DNA of 64,000 nt from Manduca sexta (lineage: Eukaryota > Arthropoda > Insecta > Lepidoptera > Sphingidae): contig NC_051139.1 in the NCBI RefSeq assembly GCF_014839805.1, positions 1,612,001 to 1,676,000 on the forward strand, in the 5' to 3' direction. Position 1 is the first letter of the stretch; every line of letters starts with the position of its first letter. The position numbers and the translations under genes were made by a program. The notes beneath the pieces were generated by a model. It did not search any database, had not been told where the DNA came from, and worked only from the letters and a program-made list of their open reading frames with translations. Shown piece after piece: positions 57,271-64,000 of this stretch.

Positions 57271-58199
57271 GTGCGGCCGGCAGCGCCCGCGGTCACGCGT
57301 CCGACCGCAGCCTTCCTGCATGCCGGACGGAGAGGGCACCGGGCAGTGGCCCATTTCCCTTGCACCACGTTTTCGAATCAGCTACGATGTGTAAATGTTT
57401 GTGTTTGCGTGAATTTGGTTATTTATTTGTTGCTGATTGTTAGTGAGAGGGTATCGCTTATATTTTGTTTAGAATTGAATTGTAAATTGTGATACTAAAA
57501 GGTTAAAGGTTAAAGCTCATTTCTGTTTGACCCATTATACGTCCAGTAAGGTTACATATTTTTTTTTAAACTACGCACTTTTTAAATTCTATTTGTAGTC
57601 TTGATTTTGGACGAAGCTGTAATTACTATGAGAATTGATGTAGCCACTTTGACTTTTCAATGAAAATTTCAACAATGTTATCCGAAGTGAATATTATGCT
57701 GACATTTACATAATACATTTCATACAATATTCCCACGCGTATTAGTTAAGTATTATAACACAATTTAGCTTCAACGTATATTGCTTCCGCCGTACAACCG
57801 TTCTGTAATTGAAATTCTAATACGAAATTGATTCAGTATTGGAAACGGCCCGTCATAATTACATGCAGGGTGGACGCGTCCTGCGACGGGTGACCGCACC
57901 ATTTCCTGCACGGACGGACCGCCGGGTGGTGAGGCCTGCTCCATGTGTCGAGGGTTATGCAAATCATCTTGAGGCTGATTCAGGGCCGTAGCTACTGTCG
58001 TATCAGTGATACTCTCTTGGCCCTATATAAATTAAATTAAGCGGGAGCCCTAAAGTTCGCACTGCCCTAAATAGCCCCCAACAAATATAGGGTTTCTTTA
58101 TGGCAAGCCACGCTACTGTACTGATTCCCTATGTCACACGTTATTTTGATAGTTCGTATCATGCACATAATGAACTGTATCGCGTTTAAGAAAATTGAC
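57271..58199. other. CpG-rich flank then AT-rich sequence
   Basis: The first 80 bases (57271-57350) are C+G-rich ('gtgcggccggcagcgcccgc'), directly after the tandem duplication. Two frames, 57255-57443 and 57271-57492, overlap there in different phases, which argues against either being coding. Confidence 0.35.
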
Positions 58200-58355
58200 A
58201 TACAGCCGAAACATTCCGACAGGGAATCGGACACAACTTATAGGAACTAATATGCATAAATGCAGTCTGCAATTCGTTTCTAATCATAATTATATTTTAC
58301 ATAAATTACGAAAGGGAAGCCGGTGGAATCGGATTACATGGACGCTTTGCCACTG
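58200..58355 (-). mobile_element. hAT-type MITE copy 8 (left end eroded)
   Basis: Right end 'ctttgccactg' with subterminal 'aagccggtggaatcggatta'. The left part 'cattccgacagggaatcgga' matches the family but the terminal inverted repeat is not recognisable, and no target duplication is visible. Confidence 0.65.
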
Positions 58356-58534
58356 TTTAGTATACCACTCAAATGTTAACGAGTCGGTCGAGAGAACAGC
58401 TTTTTTACGAATTACACTGTTATAGAGAATAAGGGGCTAGTGTTTATAATTATAGTTCTAGAGGTACAAATCAAAGGGTATGGGTGGTGCAAGGTGGTGG
58501 TAGGATGGTATCCGTGCAGATAACGAACACGGTA

Positions 58535-58660
58535 CACAAGATTACACGTCGCCAGTGGCTCACATAAGTCGCGTACCGGAATCAGCCTGAGTATATCCAG
58601 TTTCGGACATGCCGGCATAATAATTGTGTCAATTGGCGAAGGTTAATTATCATGAAGTAT
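58535..58660 (-). repeat. Family D copy
   Basis: 'accggaatcagcctgagtat', 'atgccggcataataattgtg' and 'tcaattggcg' follow the 41.8 kb copy in the same orientation. SINE-2 inserted directly at its end. Confidence 0.6.
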
Positions 58661-58661
58661 A

Positions 58662-59016
58662 ATAGTCAGAGAGCGGCGATAGCCTAGTTGGTTGTGGAAC
58701 GGGCTGCCTAGACGAATGTCCGCAGGTTCAAATCCCAAGGGCACACACATCTGATTTTTCAAAAAAAATATGTGTGTATTTTTTGTGAAATATCGCTTGC
58801 TTTAACGGTGAAGGAAAACATCGCGAGGTAACCTTCATACCTGAGAAATTCTCTATAGGAATTTTCGAGGGTGTGTGAAATCTACCAATCTGCACTAGGC
58901 CAGCGTGGTGGAGTAAGGCCTAATCCCTCTTAAAGTAGTAGAGGAGGCCCGCGCCCAAAAGTGGACAGTAATATATAATACAGGGCTGATATTATTATTA
59001 TTATTATAGTCAGAGA
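58662..59016 (+). repeat. SINE-2 with perfect 11-bp target duplication
   Basis: Element 58673-59005 bounded by ATAGTCAGAGA at 58662-58672 and 59006-59016. The tRNA-like head has an A box 'gatagcctagttggttg' and a B box GGTTCAAATCC at about 58726-58736. The body includes 'gtgaaggaaaacatcgcgag', 'ctctataggaattttcgagg' and 'cactaggccagcgtggtgga', and the tail is (ATT)n. I recognise it as a widespread lepidopteran SINE. The perfect duplication and little-damaged boxes make it one of the younger insertions here. Confidence 0.93.
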
Positions 59017-59165
59017 AAAAAAGTAGCCATATCGAGCAGTTTATACACTCCAGGCTTATGTTGAGTAGAATAACCCAATATTACTGCCCGACCGGGATTC
59101 GACTCCCATATCTTACAGCGGTGTCATACCGCACACCCAATGCAACTAAGACATCGAGGCAATCA
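59017..59165 (-). repeat. SINE-1 copy 8, 5' half
   Basis: The minus-strand head and upper body: tRNA-like 'gcctcgatgtcttagttgca', B-box area 'gggagtcgaatcccggtcgg', and 'ctggagtgtataaactgctc'. The 3' tail is absent; its place is taken by the downstream edge of SINE-2, so the two elements abut head to tail in opposite orientation. Confidence 0.75.
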
Positions 59166-62100
59166 TAGTTAGTATTACTTATCACTGAACATGAAAAACT
59201 AATAATCCTAATAACATCCGGTTCAAGGAATTTTGAATTGAAATTTCGTTCACATTAACTTTGTATGTGGGACAGGGTCCTTTAAAAGCAACGTTCATAA
59301 CTTCTGTTATTATTCCCCATCTATTTACAAACAGCCGGCCGGGATCAATATTCATTAATCATATTAGTTGAGCTAAATTCGTCCGGCCATTGCGTCCCGT
59401 ATTAATCCGACGTGATGTGGCAAATTACGGTTATGATTTTCCAGGACTTTTCCTGTGTAATTTTATTAATGTTTTACACATATGTATTATACGTACATAG
59501 GTATATAACCACAACACGCCTTTGTCACCATAGGGGTGATAGATATGCATCCATCGCTGCCACAGTTCGTAAAATATATTGGTATTTCAACTACCATTGA
59601 TTTAAAAGCACAGATTATGTAAGATATTTTGTTTTGTCTATACTGGCGTATAGCATATTTTTAATATATGTCTAAGGGAATGAAACACAAAACCGTTCAT
59701 CGATTATTAAACAACCTATTTAATCCTACGTAAATTATAAGACCAAATATAAAATTTTGAATTCAATCATTGAATTCAGTAAACAAAACCATTTGAACTA
59801 AGCCTTTTCATCGGAAACTTTTCCCACTATTAGCAAACAAAAGGCTAATAAATCACAACGAAGACGCTTTCACGACCGAAATAAGATTTCGCCAACCCAA
59901 ATATGGAATGGGGTTATTAGGTACATGCGGCTGTTACGACTCGGTAGAAACTTATTGATTAATTGTGTTTAGGTTTTGTGTTTACGATTGTTCTGGTTTA
60001 GTTACATTGTGCGAGTTTGTGGAATTGTTCTAGTTATCCATGACCGCATTCGTGTTAATGTCGTGTGAATCAATTTTTATTATCTTATGATATTAACTTT
60101 CTTCTAAGTAGAGTTGAAGTTATCTGATAATGGCTACTTACCATGTTAATGGATTTTTGCTATTAAGTTAACTATCGAATCAGTTCGACACGATTTTAAA
60201 GGTAGTAGTAACTGTCCATTGCTTTCTCAACATCTTGTTTTATCGTCTAAATATACCGTCACTATAATAATAAGGGAATCTGTCGAAACCGCCACAATAA
60301 ACCCACAAATTATACAAACGAGATGACGCCATAACAGTTCGCACGATGAGTTATTAAAACATAAAAATTAAAGCCACTTTGGGCCTAAATGCTAAGCTAA
60401 AACTGCTTATAAATGAAAAAACCTCGTCTCTGCGCGACGGCAATATGTTTCCCTCTGGGAGTTTTTCGGGCTAATATGCCAGCATCTGTTGATCCCTCAT
60501 CGCGTGTGATTACCGAGGCTCGCACATTATATGCGGATTACTGACGAGTGGGCTGACGGCCCGTTTGCGGGCTAACGATGCTTCCTTCAAGCGGCTTTGT
60601 GTTCCTATATATATGTATATACAAACTACTAGTGTGTACGTGCGTAGAACTACGTCTTAGTGCTATGAGCGGGGTATATAGTTCAGTAATATTCCTTCTG
60701 GGAGATGTTTATAGACACTGTGATGTGTCGACATTGTTGGCGATGTTGTGGCGCTTTGTTAGCCATTAATTATTTGATCGTTGGTTTCACCGTTTCGATC
60801 AGTTGCATAAGGAAGCGGTAGATACCATCTGGGGCCTTATTCTCTATCCCGCACGTTATTTTATCAGTGCGTAACAAGCACGTAACACAACACATCACGT
60901 TTTGGACTATAGAAATTTGGCTTACAGAATACCATTCCACGCACATTTCTCGAAGATAACATGACACGGCCGCGTTACGCGTTTACACTATCATACAGCA
61001 TAAGGGCCCTGCTTAATGGATTACCTTCAAATACTTTCCTCGGTTAACCTATTTTAGATTTTATGCAAAGTTACAAACGAGCACCACGAACTTTTCCAAG
61101 TTCCTCGTACCTTCCGATTTAACAGCAAACCCTTCCCCATCATTAACGGCAACATTCGCCGTACAGTGTTCGTCGACACAATTTCGCTCCCGGAATAAGT
61201 TTTTGCGCGGCCGCGCGACCTCGGACCCTAGTTGGAAACCGATGAGTTTTCGATTCGTTTATGCTCCGGCCGTCTAGAATGGACCTTTTTTATCGGAGCA
61301 CCCACGAGATACATTTGTGCAAATGTGTTTTCTCGATATGCTTGGTTCGGTACGTAAGGAGATTTAATGTGAAGACTGTGCTGTACTGGGAACGTTATAG
61401 TTATGAGGGCTTTGAGTGAAATGAACTCTGAGTGCCGTTTCAAATGAAAGTTTGGAGTGAATCTACAACGTTTGGAGTAATAGTGGATTGGTGCTTACGC
61501 GCAACCGCTTACATACTTGTTTGTCCGTCAATTATCTATAACAATAATTATAAAAATCGTTTGCTATAATGCGGCCGTCGTAACAATTTAATCCATGAAA
61601 TTGTTACAAGGAGACGGTACCGAAAATTGTGTACACAATCCTTTTACGACCTGACATTACAATAAATAAACATGTTTTTCTAAGAATCCAACAGTTCAAG
61701 TTTTCCTAGCATAGTAGATAGGAAAAACAAAACTACTTTTAAATAAATATGCTTAGATTTAGTCAAAAATGTCAATAGGGAAGAAAAACTAACATTCAAA
61801 AGATTGAAACGTATGCTTCAAATTTCATTTTAAAGTGTTTCGCACGATGCGATGCGACGCGCTACCAATGTCAAAAAAATTTAAGTCGCCGGTAAGGCTT
61901 TTAAGTTGGCTTAATGGCGTCCGCTTGACGAGCGAAACTGAAGGATTAGCTCGCTACTCTACACACGAAATGTGAGCCGCTCTTTGGGGATTCCCTACAA
62001 GGGCTGTCACGTCTTGTCGGTGTTGGTATTTGCAAAAAAATGAGTTAGGTTGTTTTATTGCGGTGTCTATTAAAATTCAATTCCTAATCGTTGTTTGACA

Positions 62101-62590
62101 GGCGTTAAATTAAAGCCTGGTTTATGTCTGATTAGGGTTGTCCAAACTATGTTTTTCTTATTTCCATTGTCAGTCAAGGAGCTGTTATCTGTACAATCAT
62201 ACAAATATTGTATTGAGATTTAAAATCCTTGGGATTTGTTTTATTGGAAGATTTATACAGCATCGATTATAGTCAAAGTTATCTCTCCCTAAATGTTTCA
62301 TTGATGAAAGTAAGTATTAAAAATGGTATGGGCCTTGCGTGTCCAACACAACAACAGGTGAAGTCAATTTCCTGAGCTCATTATAAAAAAACACGTTAAT
62401 TTCTATTCAAATGATTAATTTATATTCGCATCGAATAACATTAGTTTAACCTCAGCGAAGACAAGCTCAAAGCCTACGATATGGTGACCATAAACATAAG
62501 GACATGCGTATAATCGGGAACAAGGGCGGGTATCACAATATCCTGCCTGCAGGCACTGCGTCATACAAGCTGGTTACTCACGCGATGAAG
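59166..62590. other. AT-rich intervening sequence with one SINE-1 relic
   Basis: 'acgcctttgtcaccatagg' with 'gtgatagatatgcatccatc' at about 59508-59560 is a minus-strand SINE-1 tail relic. CpG-richer spots lie at 61200-61215 and 61855-61865. Frames up to 72 codons lack domain support. Confidence 0.4.
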
Positions 62591-62640
62591 CCGCGGGAAA
62601 TTACCTCGCAACCCGACTGACAGCCGTCAGCGGCGAACTA
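62591..62640 (+). repeat. Dispersed 50-bp motif, copy 1
   Basis: 'ccgcgggaaattacctcgca' and 'cccgactgacagccgtcag' plus 'cggcg' recur, with changes, at 63664-63712. Both are less AT-rich than the flanks. Family unknown. Confidence 0.45.
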
Positions 62641-63663
62641 TAACGATACTACAGCATGTTTCAAAAGAGTGGTATCAAATTTAAATCACGTATTTGATAA
62701 TAGACAGAAGGCTGAGGAGCAGTAATGATATACGAAAGAAAGGTACTAAGTTTAAACAAATAACATTTCTGAATAAATATACACTATACAGTATAACGTA
62801 TACATTAGAAGTAACATCGCGTTACTTCTACATGGTGTTTCAAATTTCAGGTATAAAATTAAATCAACATTTTATTTACATTGTTTGTAACTCACTTAAG
62901 AAAAAATGTTGAATTTAGAATGCTTGAATTATTACAAGTAATGCTTTACAGCAACATTCGGTAAAGCCTTTCCTTTCAACTTGTTTATTAGTTTTCTGTC
63001 CTTGTTTGATGTAATAGAAAAGAGATATCTTTTTCCGGGTCAAGAAATTGACACTGTTTTAAGGATCTTCCTAGTCGTCTTAGCTATATTTTTCGTTTCA
63101 GTGTCTTTTTAACCGACTCCAAAGAAGAGACATTATTAATTCGTCCTATTTTGTAAGTTCAGTGATCATTTTTTTTACCCCGTAGTCCAATTTAAATAAC
63201 TTACTGTGTTGGATTTCGTATAACTTCGGAATGGTATCTATTTAATGTCGTTGGTATAAAACTTGGACTTCGAAGATACAGATGGGAACTCTCCAAAATC
63301 ATTTAGGATTCAAGTAATTTTATTGTGCTCGATATAAACCCAACACAAAAAAAAATTACTTAAATCCTAATTGATTAAAAGGTATGAACATTATCAATAA
63401 AAACATTCCTCTACTATAATATGATTTTTTAACGACAAACTAACAGTAATAATCCAATATAAATGCTTGTATTGTAATAAAATGTTGAAGCCGCGCTGAA
63501 ACTTGGCTAAGTATAAAAAATAATAATACACATACGCATACATTTGCATCTGAAATTATACTCGTTCCAGTAGTCAGGTAAAAATGGCTACAAAGCCTAC
63601 ATAATAAAGGCCCGTGGGTGATATTAGTGTGCCGGATGCCGGATGTAGGTTGCACGCGATTGT
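62641..63663. other. AT-rich intervening sequence
   Basis: Chance frames only (62694-62912 and 63440-63655). Nothing recognised. Confidence 0.4.
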
Positions 63664-63712
63664 TCCGCGGGAAATGAAACCCGCGACTTGAGTGACACCT
63701 GTCGGCGGCTCG
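63664..63712 (+). repeat. Dispersed 50-bp motif, copy 2
   Basis: 'tccgcgggaaatgaaacccg', 'cgacttgagtgacacctgtc' and 'ggcggct' parallel the copy at 62591 in the same orientation, about 1.07 kb away. Confidence 0.45.
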
Positions 63713-64000
63713 TGCAAGTTCCTCAACTATAGTTCAGTTGTGGGAATATAAGGGGTTCGAATTATAGAAATTAAAAGTCGTAAAAATTGGTTATTCGACA
63801 GGAAAATAGTTGTATTAGTAAGTATGAATAAAAATTGTTACGTAAACGGTTTGTTTGAAATGCAACAATAGGACTATTCCATCGCATAAGGTGTCAGAAA
63901 ATTATCTCAGACCTTATGGGATTGCTAGGTTGCTAGATTGACTCTAGCAATTGGTTTTTATGAATCTAAAACTGCACCCGTGTGGCATCTAAAGTATGCT
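63713..64000. other. AT-rich sequence at window end
   Basis: A small dyad, 'cataaggt' at about 63885 and 'accttatg' at about 63911, is the only structure noticed. Confidence 0.4.

Noticed and set aside
57255..57492. Two overlapping + frames in a C+G-rich patch
   Set aside because: Different phases over the same DNA and no domain; stop codons are simply rarer in C+G-rich sequence.
1..64000. CRISPR array, bacterial operon, integrated phage
   Set aside because: No regularly spaced direct repeats, no Shine-Dalgarno/CDS organisation and no long frames; repeat content is that of an insect nuclear genome.

Overview
This window looks like AT-rich nuclear DNA from a lepidopteran insect (butterfly or moth). 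The evidence is its repeats. There are tRNA-derived SINEs with internal Pol III boxes, hAT-type MITEs ending in CAGTGGCGAAG, several repeat families I recognise as widespread in moth and butterfly introns, and a short (CCTAA)n block of the insect telomere type. I cannot name the species. I find no protein-coding gene, rRNA, functional tRNA, CRISPR array or bacterial-type operon. Open frames here reach 60-119 codons, about what chance gives in 64 kb of AT-rich DNA, and several lie on repeats. The window is therefore intergenic or part of a very long intron.

Layout. 1-9 kb: two SINE-1 copies, short pieces of dispersed families, a LINE-like 3' end. 9-15 kb: a clean SINE-1 with a 12-bp target duplication, a weak exon-like interval at 11.46 kb, a CpG-rich inverted repeat at 14.8 kb. 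17-31 kb: seven of the eight substantial hAT MITE copies, plus the most promoter-like locus (22.48-22.80 kb: CpG-rich DNA, five CGTAGC motifs, three palindromes, a TATA box and a downstream splice-donor sequence). 31-40 kb: family-A and LINE-derived repeats, a strong recursive-splicing candidate at 34.3 kb (+ strand), a motif-dense block at 36.2-36.5 kb and a telomere-like block at 38.06 kb. 40-55 kb: a LINE tail with target duplication, one unassigned open frame, and two fold-back elements (46.46 and 55.00 kb), both flanked by TTAA. 56-64 kb: more SINEs, a 124-bp-period duplication at 57.05 kb, and a second SINE family at 58.67 kb with a perfect 11-bp target duplication.

How it works together. 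If the window is transcribed, the CAG|GTAAGT ratchet site at 34.3 kb and the promoter-like locus at 22.5 kb both point to a + strand long-intron or lncRNA transcript. That is inference; no exon chain or reading frame confirms it. The mobile elements are non-autonomous: no transposase, reverse transcriptase or integrase frame was seen. Family letters A-G are labels for this annotation only.
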